Shown: positions 1 through 9,201, numbered from the stretch's first letter. The stretch: DNA of 12,121 nt from Gamarada debralockiae (GCA_002803225.1 NXFV01000646.1:1-12121); one strand, 5' to 3'. Program-made: numbers and translations. Notes: a model not told the origin generated them from the sequence alone.

Positions 1-1
1 A

Positions 2-170
2 TGCCCTATAACACGCTGTAATTACAGGCTAGGTTCCCTATAAAGCCCCTAAAGCTGATTGGGCCGCGGCCGCATCCATTAGGTCTGAGCGCAGGCGGTC
101 TAATCGCTTTAGGGAGATCTCCCTAAATTTCTGGGGATTTTAGCCTATAATTATAGCGTGTTACAGGGCA
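2..170. mobile_element. MITE-like foldback element, 169 bp
   Basis: The two ends are terminal inverted repeats: 2-31 (starts TGCCCTATAACACGC) pairs with the reverse complement of 141-170, with 27 of 30 positions identical and all three differences transitions. A second, inner pair of arms exists (CCCTAAAGCTGATT at 47-60 against the complement of AATCGCTTTAGGG around 102-114), so nearly the whole unit can fold into one hairpin. It also contains a 14-bp perfect palindrome, AGGGAGATCTCCCT, at 111-124. There is no coding capacity, which fits a non-autonomous miniature element. Only one base lies to its left, so a target-site duplication cannot be tested. The transposase family is unknown. A fragment at 180-188 repeats the ATTACAGGC of the left arm, suggesting a further partial copy outside. 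Confidence 0.7.
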
Positions 171-400
171 CATTGCCACATTACAGGCCTTGATACCCTG
201 TAGTTACATGACTTTTGACTGCGTTCTTCGTAGAGGGTACACAAACTGCTACTTCTTTTATTATAGCTTAAAGGACTTGTTGTTGACTTTACTATAGTTG
301 ATTATATAAAAGAAGAATTTAGTTCAAGCAAGGAAGACATTTTAAAAATATTCTTTAATAGAACTATTGTACAAAGAAGATTGTAAAGAAAGAAAGGTGA
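171..400. other. AT-rich non-coding stretch
   Basis: No gene is visible here. The interval from about 230 to 400 is clearly richer in A/T than the rest of the window and contains short runs such as TTTAAAAATATTC and repeated AAGAAG/AAAGAAAG. It lies between the foldback element and the palindrome cluster, so it is most easily read as eroded repeat DNA, though nothing identifies the element. Confidence 0.4.
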
Positions 401-490
401 GTATCGATACCTTATCGATACGGTATCGATACATGCAATACTGACTAATACGATACGGTATCGGGCCAGTATCGATGCCTCAGGTATCGA
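401..490. repeat. Cluster of GTATCGATAC palindromes
   Basis: Six full or partial copies of a GTATCGATAC-type word occur in 90 bp: perfect copies at 401-410 and 423-432, TTATCGATAC at 412-421, CGATACGGTATCG at 451-463, GTATCGATG at 469-477 and GTATCGA at 484-490. Positions 401-411 and 422-432 are exact 11-bp inverted repeats of each other. The cluster ends where homology to the NACHT-ankyrin remnant starts, so it may mark an insertion or recombination junction. Confidence 0.6.
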
Positions 491-1357
491 AGCCGAGCCT
501 GGGGAAGGCCACGTTATCCGGTCGGTCCGTTACGCGACGCAGGAATACTTCGAGGGAACGCACAAACATTGGTTCCCAGATATGGGTCGGATATCACAAC
601 AGTATGTGTGACCTACCTCTCATTCAGTGTCTTTGAGAGCGGGTTCTGTCAAACTGATGACGAATTTAAGAAACGGCTGCAGTCAAATCCGCTCTACGGC
701 TACGCCGCAGTTAACTGGGGTCATCATGCTTGCGAGACTTCGACTTTATGGCAGGGAGTCATAAACTTTCTAGAGTGCGAGACCAAGGTAGGGGCAGCGA
801 GCCAAGCGCTGGTGGCCGTCAAGCGATGGTCAGGACATTCAAATTACAGCCAAGACGTTCCAAGACAGATAAGGGGACTGCACCTGGCGGCATATTTCGG
901 GATTCAGGAGGCAATAAAAAACATCCTTGAACACGGGCAGAGTGTGGACTTGAAGGATAGTCGGTGTCGGACGCCGCTGTCATGGGCGGCCGCGAATCTA
1001 TGCACGAGACGGCCGTTCAGCTGCTGCTCGAAAAGAGCGCTGTCATGGAGGCTAGAGACGTGGATGGCCAGACGCCGCTGTCGTGGGCTGCCCAGATTGG
1101 ACATGAGGCGGTCATCAAGCAGCTGCTCGAGAAGGGCGCCGACATGGAGTCGAAAGTCGCGGAATATGGCCGGACGCCGCTGTCGTTGGGCAGCACGGAA
1201 CGGGCACGAGGCGATCGTCAAGCAGTTGCTCGAGAAGGGCGCTGACCTGGAGACACAAGACGACTATGGCCTGACACCACTGTCAAGGGCTGCACGGGAC
1301 GGCTCCGAGGCGGTGGTGAAGTTGCTGCTCCAGGCGGGCGCTGAGGAGAGGCTATAG
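483..1357 (+). pseudogene. Decayed C-terminal fragment of a NACHT-ankyrin (NLR-like) gene
   Basis: The intact family are fungal NLR-like proteins: a NACHT ATPase, a short helical region, then ankyrin repeats that act as the sensor. Here only the end survives. The first part (483-581) reads the linker that follows NACHT, with the recognisable string TQEYFEGTHKHWFP. After 590 it continues with ITTVCVTYLSFSVFESGF and NPLYGYAAVNWGHHA, both typical of this linker. About five ankyrin repeats follow from roughly 877, with repeated TPLSWAA and QLLLEKGAD motifs, ending at a stop at 1355-1357. Three frame changes break it: 582-589 (one base short), 998-999 (net shift after AAAN) and an extra T at 1186. 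The last two compensate each other. There is no start codon, no NACHT domain and no Walker motifs, and the upstream sequence is repeat DNA. It is almost certainly dead; expression of the partly open frame as a small ankyrin protein is possible but unsupported. Confidence 0.78.
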
Positions 1358-1663
1358 GCACGACTGTATTACTGTCATAACGACCCTATGCTAGGTTTTC
1401 TGTCGATAGTGGATTTCATACCGCATACCATGTCCAACACTCTAAAAATCAGCGCTTTGAAGATTTGAATACCTCTCCGCAGAGCGCACAGCGCGACGCC
1501 AGCGACTCGCCAAAACAATGAGTAAAGGCAGGTGTGGCTACAGTTTGCCAAGCGACTTCCAAAAATGGCCGTCATTGGCTAAAAAAAACTACAGTAACGT
1601 GACCGGCTTGGACCGCCTGTGCTGCGCGGCTTAATAGTCGGTTTCTCTCTGCGTTTCGCCGCA
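1358..1663. other. Interval between the two pseudogenes
   Basis: No gene is supported. It should contain the former promoter of the SDR gene, since the SDR copy kept its ordinary exon-intron structure. No TATA box or conserved element is clear, only a run of eight A at about 1581-1588. Confidence 0.3.
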
Positions 1664-2734
1664 ATGGCTTCAATCTACTTGTCGATGTTCCCTCCAGCAC
1701 CCACCTTCACAGAAAAACCTCTTGGCAATCTCAAAGGGAGAGTCTTTATAGTCACTGGAGCTTCAACAGGTATCAGCTTCAAACTAGTTAAGATCTCGTA
1801 CTCGAAAGGAGCAACAGTCTACGTGGGCGCACGATCAGAAAGCAAAATCTCACCAGCCATCAAGAATATCCAAGAAACCGCCACGAGCGAACATGGTGAA
1901 CCGTAGGGATTTTCTCTAGATTTAGGGGATCTGGCGGCCGTCAAAGCCTCGTTATTCGATTTTTAGCAGCGGAATCAAGACTTGATATTTTAGTGCACAA
2001 TGCAGGAGTCATGATGCCACCTTTTAGAAGCAAGACAAAACTAGTATATGCGAAACTTACTTAATAGGGTGTGAACTACGAATCCTCAGCGCTATGATCT
2101 TGAAATGGATACAAATTGTCTTGGTCCATACCCCCTTACTCAGTCACTCGAAGGCATCCTCGTCAAAACCGCAGCCAGGGAGCCAAATTACTCGATTCGA
2201 GCCGTATTTGTCACTGCCCTGGTCCATCGGCCGCGACGAAAGAAGGAATTGAATTTGACAATCAAGGAACTCGAAAAAATACTCAAAAAGTCCTTGACAA
2301 CAACATGCAAATCAAAATCGGAGGCCAATTCCTAGCAAAAGCTGTTGCTACGCGACTTGATAAAAGCGGAATCATGAGTATGGGTGTTCATCCAGGATTG
2401 ATTCGAAACGAGCTGCAGAGAAATGGTAGCCATGTTCCATATTTCTTCTTCGTACGTCAAAATTCTGTTCAATTCTTGTGAACAAATGATGGGCTGATTT
2501 TGATCTAGAAACTCTTCTGAAATAAGCCTGCAATTTTCGGCGCATACACTGAACTCTTTGCAGCCTTCACATCTGAGATCAAAGCAGAACATAATGGCGG
2601 CTACATCACTGCGTGGGGCCGCACTGCTCCAATGCCAGCTATTGTGGAGAAGGGGCTGAAGAGTCTGAAGGAAGGAGGGAATGGCGCTGGGAAGGAATTT
2701 CTGGGCTACCCGTGAGACGAACCCATACAGATGA
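1664..2734 (+). pseudogene. Broken short-chain dehydrogenase/reductase (SDR) gene
   Basis: The reading starts at the ATG at 1664 (MASIYLSMFPPAPTFTEK) and follows a classical fungal NAD(P)-dependent SDR. Motifs are VFIVTGASTGIS (nucleotide-binding TGxxxGIG with the last Gly changed to Ser), VYVGARSESK, LDILVHNAGVMMPP (the NAG strand), NCLGPY, MSMGVHPGL (after the active site) and FGAYTELFAAF near the end. Two introns remain with intact splice signals and phase, 2044-2089 and 2452-2508, so this is a genomic copy and not a retrocopy. Lesions are an in-frame TAG at 1904, loss of one T near 1961-1964, a frame change near 2230-2245, TGA at 2518, and a shift near 2710 that moves the stop from about 2734 to 2713. 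The catalytic YxxxK reads N-M-Q-I-K at 2302-2316, so the essential Tyr is Asn. Both the frame damage and the active-site loss argue that the gene is dead. The substrate of the ancestor cannot be told. Confidence 0.85.
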
Positions 2735-2947
2735 AGGAAGGCCCATGACGCGTGGACTGGTGAATGTTCATTTGATTTCAATAATCGAGATGTTCAGATA
2801 ATTTCTGAAGTTCCTGTAAACATAACAATAGAAAGGTACAATCTTAAAGCTAAATTAGAATCCATGTTTCTGGAGCAAACTTGTGGCAGAAAAAGGTAGA
2901 GCAGTTCAACGAGGCGTATTCGGCCGAGTCATTGGCGACAACCGGCC

Positions 2948-4847
2948 CTAACTCATCTCCTCCAACTCCAAAATATCAGGGGTGCCCGGCAGTTCGGACA
3001 TTGCTTCACTTCCAGCAACTTCCGCCGTACTAGGCTCTCCACGTTGAGCAAACATTCGTGGCATTGCGGACATATAATCGCCTGAACGATTATCGTGGAC
3101 GGGAAGCGGGGAAATTTCACGAGTGGCAGAGAGTTCGGCGTCGGGTTGGGGCCGGGTGTTTTCTCCAACGGCCTCTAATTTATTAATAGGAAAAGCACTG
3201 TAGGGAGGGCTTGGTGATTGTGGTGATGTAGGTGGGCGTGAGGCACGAGTTTGAGCGAGTCTAACTGGAATCAAAGATTCCGGGCATTGGCGGCGTCGAA
3301 ACATGAGATATGCGAGTGAAACAAAAATGCTGGTACCAAGAACAGCTGCGATGGTGATGCCGGCTATGGCTCCAGGATGAAGTCGTGAATTCTTGGATAT
3401 CGAAGAGGAGGGAGGCACTGAAGAGGACTGGGACGCATTGGGTGTGTTTGTCTTGTAAGAGGGTGAGATGATTGGGATAACATTAGATATCGCTCCGTCG
3501 TCCCAAGAACACTGACTAACGGAGAAATTGCCTCGCTCATAATCAACGGTGAGATATCTGTGGTAAAGTCAGACCGAATTGGGACCATTTCCAGGAAATC
3601 GCTCACGCTTCTTGAAGGAAGACCCTCCCGAGGGTAATTTGAGTGTCGTTTGCTGCCTTCTTCAAGGGAAAGTACATCGTGTCGTTAGGAGTAAATGGAT
3701 ACGACGCATGAAGCACCATACCACTGAAAGGCAAAACAATGTTTGCTGTCTCTCCACCGATGAGGCTGTCGGCGAGTGAGAAAGCCAACTGCGTTGGCTC
3801 AAATTGAGCATATTGGGTCGAGTTGATCAGATAGAGTCCGGTAGTGTTGTCTACTGATAGCCCGAACGCATCTTCAAAAGCTTGGCAAACCTCCTCGGGA
3901 AGCCAGATGTTCGGATCGGTAGACTCGATGAAAGCGTAAACTGGATTGCGCAATAGATTGATTGGGGTGGTATCGCTGAAGATAATCGACTGGATCCCAA
4001 CAACTATATCGCGGTCTATATCACCAGCCAGTGCAAATTGTGCAGAATTTGATACAAATCTCGACGTATCATAGCCTCCAAAGATCAGCTGTGCATATTG
4101 TCCCGCCTTGAGTCCTAACAGCTTGATCAGCTTACGAAATCGTTGGCGAAGAAGCAAACGTTCGAATGCGTTGACTCACGGTATTTGGCCCCTGCCGTAT
4201 AGCTCCAACTTAGGCTCGGAATAATATTCTGAGATTTTAAGGATGAGAAGTAGGACAGGGCAGAATAATTCCCGATCGTTGTGTAGTTCACCGGCTGTGT
4301 ATTCAAACCGAATATTCCCCTAGCTCTGTCAGCCGTGCCAACCCCATCGATATCAAACCTACAGATAAAATGGAGACGTTGAAGCAATTGCAGCGACTGT
4401 CTGATTCCCTAGTGTTGGCCCATTGGCTCCGACGTATCCTAAACCAACCGTCTCTAGTCCATAATCGGCATTTTGAGAATATCCTAGGTTCGCTTCGAAT
4501 CCGATGCCATTCTCATTAATTCCAAATAACCCTTGATCTCTCCATGTTGACGACGCGTTGGGACTGAATAAACCACCTCGTGAATTGGCGCAATCCGGGG
4601 GCAGATTGAATACTTCCGATGTACATCCTAAAGGCAGGACAACCATCGTTTCGGGGGAATTTGTCGATACCAGAACTCGAACATTTTGTGCTGGTTGGCC
4701 AACTCTGAGGGGAAAGGTCGACCAAGTCCCATCAACTCCATCCCTGAAGTCGCGTAAGTTGCAAGGACATTGGACACAATCTGAGAGCACTTACCAATAT
4801 TGACTGGGTGGTATTGCGAGAGGAGATGGGATGGCCGGGCTAGCCAT
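2948..4847 (-). CDS. Membrane-anchored pepsin-like (A1 fold) protein lacking catalytic Asp residues
   Basis: Five exons read on the minus strand: 4847-4795, 4743-4363, 4319-4180, 4114-3607 and 3557-2948, giving 563 aa. Introns are 43-65 bp, all GT-AG and phase-consistent. The ectodomain has the pepsin fold signatures PSQYWDGVDGTW (about 14-25), PLRVGQPAQNVRVLVST (29-45), GIFGLN (146-151), SLSWSYTAGA, LIFGGYDTSRF (201-211) and TLGRVFLQEAYLTVDYERGNF. The catalytic DTG of lobe one is replaced by S44-T45-N46. The DTG/DSG of lobe two is E255-S256-T257. An active protease is therefore unlikely. A Ser/Pro-rich neck is followed by one transmembrane helix (about 423-447, PGAIAGITIAAVLGTSIF), then RRR and a ~115-aa Ser/Pro/Glu-rich cytoplasmic tail. 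That makes a type I, receptor-like layout. Several N-glycosylation sequons are present. The 5' end is uncertain: with this start there is no signal peptide, yet a signal-like peptide (MIQRTIDINAVLFASTLIF) begins at 4938 in another frame. The function is unknown; binding or sensing at the wall is inference. Confidence 0.82.
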
Positions 4848-6575
4848 CTTTGGCAGCTCTCGGGTAACCTCGTAGTGAACGGAAGATCAAGGTCGAAGCG
4901 AATAACACGGCATTGATATCGATGGTGCGTTGTATCATGAGTTCAGAAAGGATACAAGCTTCCTCTAGACTGCGAAACACGACGAGAAAAGAGCAGATGA
5001 CACAAGTCTTCAGATCTCTGCTCGTAGTGTGGCACGAGTGAGGTGGGAAATAAAAGTAAGAAATCTGTCCAGTGACTTCAGCGGACAGTAACGGACGGGT
5101 CTACCCCACGGTGCGCGTGACAGAATATGAACTTGACAGATTTTTCTCGGCTTATGAAAAACTGGCACTCTCCGAAATTCCTGAAACTTGTGCCAATCGG
5201 TATCTCTGATAGTCTAACAGTGCACCTCGCCAGCGATGGCGCGGCCGTGGCACAGCTTGCCGTGAGGAAACGTGAAGTCATCTGCGAAGTAGCCCTTCAC
5301 AATGCGCCACAACTTTCGATTTGTTGGCTGCGTTTCTTGACCAACATGTTGGAGAATTTGAAAGCTTGCTAACCGCCCGGATATGGGGTAAGAGCTGTCC
5401 GGCCCATCGTAGCACAAGGCTGATCCCGTTGCGCGGGTTGTACTGGGGCTTTGGGTTAGATGGCAATAGCTCCCACCACTTTGGCGATCTTACCGGTAGC
5501 ATGATGCAGTCTGGACTGTACGGGTAGGATGTTCCCTGGTCTCTCAAGGACTTTCTTCGAAGGATCGGTCAGGGTTGCAGAATTTAGTGGTTCCCGCATC
5601 AGGGTGTTAGCCGGAATGACCAAGCCAAGCGAGGACTCCGCCGCAGATCCCCAGTCGTCACCCTCAACTGTGCCGCCAGTCGCTCTTGTCGCAACGTTGT
5701 TCTGCAGTCTTCGCAATCCACAAGCCACAGCGAGAGCTCGAGGTAAAGAGACGCCTACCCATGGACATCATGACAAAATTCTGTCGTAGGCCCCCTGATT
5801 CAAGGTCCATTGAAGTGCGCCCTCTCTTCAAGGAACAAGATCAATTAGGTTGAAACAAACATGGTGTTTTGTTTGTTGGGCAATCAGTTGGGAGTTCGTT
5901 GGAAGTCATTTGTGTACTGCGTGCGGGGTGTTGGGTCTCCAAAAAGGATATATCAGCGCTGCTCAAAAGATTGAAGACGTTGGAAGGAGGCTCTTTTTAT
6001 AGACATTTCTGGCGAGATTGGCCAGTAGAAAGCTTGGACCCATGCCAAGATCCTTGGTCCCGAATGCCCAATGCAGTTAGTCAAACTTCGCTTCAAAGTA
6101 CCAACGTCGCTTTGTGACTTCGCTCTCGCCTCCCTGTGCCTCCTTACTGTGCCGCCAAATTCTACGACTCCCTGCACGAAAGCCTGTAATAGTCACATCC
6201 CGCAATGAAACCAAGCCATTTCTTGCGCCCCAATTTTAAAAAGCCAATATCAAAATGGTCTTGCGCAAGTGGCGGAGCTGTTAGCTCCCAAAGCCCCAAC
6301 AGCCAATTTCTGAGCAAAGTACATGAAGGTTTCTATCTTGCGATGAAGTCTCAGAATAATTCTTCAATTTTCTTTGAATCGGGCTGTTTACATTCTTTCA
6401 GTTGGAGAAGTTGGATACCCCAAAATTACGTCAGCGTGCAAAGGCAACTGCGCGACTGCACGATCCCATCATTCGCTCGGTACATATGGGTTTCTATCAG
6501 TTCTGATGAACAGAAATCGCGCCTTGCATTCGTTTCTTCTCGAATCTTGATGACTGCCTCAAGATTCTCGTTCAG
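4848..6575. promoter_or_regulatory. 1.7-kb divergent intergenic region
   Basis: This lies between the pepsin-like gene (leftward) and the repeat-bearing surface gene (rightward), so it must hold both promoters. Frames are short and interrupted. The longest are about 70-140 codons (for example 6205-6618 plus and 5456-5728 minus), none with a recognisable motif, signal peptide or joinable splice partner. A small hairpin is possible at 5854-5877 (AACAAAC/GTTTGTT, 10-base loop). No tRNA, rRNA or clear mobile element was seen. A long non-coding RNA or an orphan gene cannot be excluded. Confidence 0.45.
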
Positions 6576-9201
6576 ATGTGGTTCTCAACCGCCCCGAACT
6601 CGCATTCCTTATGCCTAATTGTAATGTTTCTTGCCCTTGGAAGGATCAGTCAATGCTCAGGTGTGTGATCCGTTCCCTTGATACTGATGTGGGCAGCGCC
6701 AATGAACTGATTGAAAGTAGCCGTGGGGCGAGGTGTGCCGAAAAGAGTGTCAAACTCGACATCCTCATCCCCCAGGTCCGTAGTTCACAGTTCCAGCAGA
6801 CATTCTTCAACTTCGCAAACGCTGTATGAAATCGAGACAAAAACAATCAGTCCACTTCCTTCGACCTCGAGTTTTATTCCGGGAGCAGCTGGGGTCCAGC
6901 CGACAACGTCAACTCGAGCTACCAATACGACCTTTTCGAAAAAATCCAGTGCCGACACAAGCACGATAACCCCTGCCCCAGCTTCTCCAACTTATCAATA
7001 TCCGTGGGGAAACCAGACGATCCCATTAAACACCTGTTCTTTCGTGGCACCAGAAGGGGATATCGAATATTCACCATGCCATGTGTAAGCCTTTGCTCTC
7101 AAGACACGAGCGATTTGCTGACTTCAATTGCCAGGTCTGCCGGGGAAGTGAAACTCAGCTATTTCCCAGAAAACAATGGCAATACAACGTATCCGTCGAC
7201 GTACTATGCTGCCGAGTTAGGAGTCACGATGTAGGGCATTCTCTTGATCATCTTGCTAGCCCCAGCAGTCACATCGAATTCTATTGACAAGAACAACAGG
7301 ACCTCCCCTTTAATCTACATGCTCATTAACACTATAACCGGCTACAACAACTGTGGACCACTCGGCCCAACATACAGCAACAAGGTTATCTCCATGAACA
7401 TAACAGACGTCTCGACCCTCCCACCGTACGCAGATGCAACTACAAAGGAAAGAATCGGAGGACAGGAAAGACAGCTGACTTTGAGCGACCTACTCAACTG
7501 CCCAAGTGCAACTGCGGCGCCAACATCAAGTGTTCTGACAGACCCACATCCAATTTCAGACACATACAACAGATGCAATCCCCGTTTGGTGTTCCCCCAT
7601 CAAGCTAGTGCTATTGGATAGTGAGTCTCGCCAACCATGGTTTTGATCTAGCTGACTCTAATAAGTCCGTACTGGGTCCATTGCGGTACAGACAATTATC
7701 GCTTTGGGATTCTTGACCCTCCAGGAGCTGTTCCTTCTGTCAACAACTTGTTGCCCACAACAGCTGCTGTTCCTTATACTTCAACCAACGAGCCACCCAG
7801 CGCCGCTCCGGCTGTCACGGCTCCAGCTGCGATGACATCTTCAACTGAGTCTCCCGCCGCGCCAACGACCGTGTTGGCCGCGAGTACATCGCCAGTAGAT
7901 CAGCCAGAAGCGACTCAGGTCGGTTCGGTATCAACCCCACCCACAGAACCCGCAACAACTCAGCCCATAAGCGATGTCACGAGCAGCAGCGACTCAACCG
8001 CCAAGACCAGTACCGCAACCGCCCCAGTCAACGCCACCACCAATCCTGCCATAATCCCCGGGAGCACCTCCGGAACCTTGAGTTCGTCGAATCCAACATA
8101 CTTCAGCCCTGCTGTCGCTGTCTCTACGCCAAAACCAACGACTGCCCAAACAGCCATTGCCACCCTTCCCAGCGGTGAAGTAACCTCTGCACTCCCGGGC
8201 CCCTCGACACTCGATATCAACGGCCAAACCATAACAGCTGGCGGCTCAGTCATAACCCTGGCAGGAAGTGATGATGTTGCGACGCTCGATCCAAGTAAAG
8301 GGCTCATCGTAGAGTGTGCTTCTGGTACGGTATCAACGTACAGCGTGCCAGCAGCTGCACCAACCACCGCCAGAGCAGTTGTTATAGCCACCGTGGAAGG
8401 TTTCCCAGTCTCTGCCGCACCAGGAGCTTCGACGGTCGTTATTGGGACGCAGGTTTTGAGCGTTGGAGGTCCGGTGGTGACGCTCGGTGGCTCGAACATT
8501 GTGGTGACGTTGGATGCTAGTGAGCTCGTTGTTGAATATCCTTCGTGTACGGTATCTGTGTATGCCCTTCCCACCGGTGTCGCAAACGCCGAGACTCCTG
8601 GCGGTGTTATCACCTCAACGGAAGGTGCGACTGCGGACGAGACGCCGGCTGTGGTGATTGGAAGCCAAACTATATCATTAGGGGGACCGGTGATCACATT
8701 ATCGAATAACGACGTCGTGACGCTTGGACCGAGTGGATTGGGGATTCAGATGCCAGGTGGTAGTATCAGCACGATGTCATTACCTACAAGTGTTTCGCCA
8801 ACATCGAGTACAACTGGGCAGGGGCTTGGTAATATCATTGCTTCGTGTAAGTAGAACAACCTTTTCTGCGGCAGGATCTCTTTCTAACAGATGCAGTTGC
8901 TGGTATTCCAATGACGACGAGTTCGTCAAATGAAATTGTCAGTCAAACCACTTCATCCAAAACGACAACACCTGCGGGAACTATTTCAAGCAGTGGAAGC
9001 ACGAGCGCGAGCATAAGTTCAAGTGGAACCAATACTACCATACCGACCAAGACAACCATTGAAACTTCAAGCAAGGGAACTTCTTCTAGAACTGCGAGCT
9101 CGAGTGTGACGGCACTTGGTGCTGGAAATCGCATGAACCTGAGATGTGCGAATAGGTGGGGTTTACTTGGCGTGATGATAGGGTTGATGTATGGATTGTA
9201 G
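6576..9201 (+). CDS. Secreted, GPI-type Ser/Thr-rich cell-surface protein with three internal repeats
   Basis: Six exons, 6576-6660, 6721-7084, 7135-7230, 7300-7620, 7666-8846 and 8897-9201, total 2352 nt (783 aa plus stop). Introns are 45-69 bp; CTGAT or CTGAC branch sites are visible in several. The start gives a signal peptide with the hydrophobic core LCLIVMFLALG (about 13-22). After a Ser/Thr-rich segment comes an ectodomain with six cysteines (134, 148, 200, 249, 274, 295), including NTCSF, NNCGPLGPTY, LLNCPS, RCNPRLVFP and YPYWVHCGTDNYRFGILDPP. The rest is Ser/Thr/Pro/Ala-rich and probably heavily O-glycosylated, with three repeats (469-517, 544-591, 616-662) and a second Ser/Thr stalk (about 684-750). 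The C-terminus (WGLLGVMIGLMYGL after a short polar stretch) looks like a GPI attachment signal, so the mature protein is probably tied to the membrane or wall. The apparent stops at 7232 and 7619 fall at splice junctions. Adhesin or structural wall roles are inference; I do not recognise a named family for the Cys domain. Confidence 0.82.
8204..8785 (+). repeat. Three diverged ~48-residue coding repeats
   Basis: Repeats lie at 8204-8350, 8429-8572 and 8645-8785, inside exon 5 of the surface-protein gene. Each follows the scheme (V/D)IxxQxIxxGGPVxTL, then a VVTL(D/G)xS segment, a (L/I)V(V/E) strand, and a closing (S/T)VSxYxLP. The copies differ at many residues and at DNA level, so they are old duplications kept for function, not recent expansions. 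Linkers of about 25 residues rich in Ala, Thr and Pro separate them. Alternating hydrophobic and Gly residues suggest short beta strands. Similar GQTI-x-AGG-type repeats occur in large fungal surface proteins; the assignment to any named domain is not certain. Confidence 0.75.

Noticed and set aside
66..73. GCGGCCGC as a sign of cloning-vector sequence
   Set aside because: It lies inside the self-complementary arms of the foldback element, with no vector sequence around it.
2332..2781. A 149-codon open frame on the minus strand
   Set aside because: It lies opposite the 3' part of the SDR pseudogene and spans one of its introns. It has no recognisable protein features.
5456..5728. A small minus-strand gene in the divergent intergenic region
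   Set aside because: The 90-codon frame has no ATG context, splice partner, signal peptide or family motif that I can recognise, and other frames are equally open nearby.
4848..6575. A tRNA or rRNA gene in the gap
   Set aside because: I saw no cloverleaf, A/B boxes in correct spacing, or rRNA-like conserved stretch; a covariance-model search was not possible here.
6205..6618. A 137-codon plus-strand gene just before the surface-protein gene
   Set aside because: The translation looks random, shows no domain, and overlaps the well-supported first exon at 6576 in another frame.
7232..7234. Stop-codon readthrough or pseudogenisation of the surface gene
   Set aside because: A GT-AG intron starting at 7231 removes the TAG and restores a continuous, motif-consistent protein.
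7960..8697. A 245-codon open frame on the minus strand
   Set aside because: It lies opposite exon 5 of the surface-protein gene and mirrors its biased Thr/Ser/Pro codons. It has no motif of its own.
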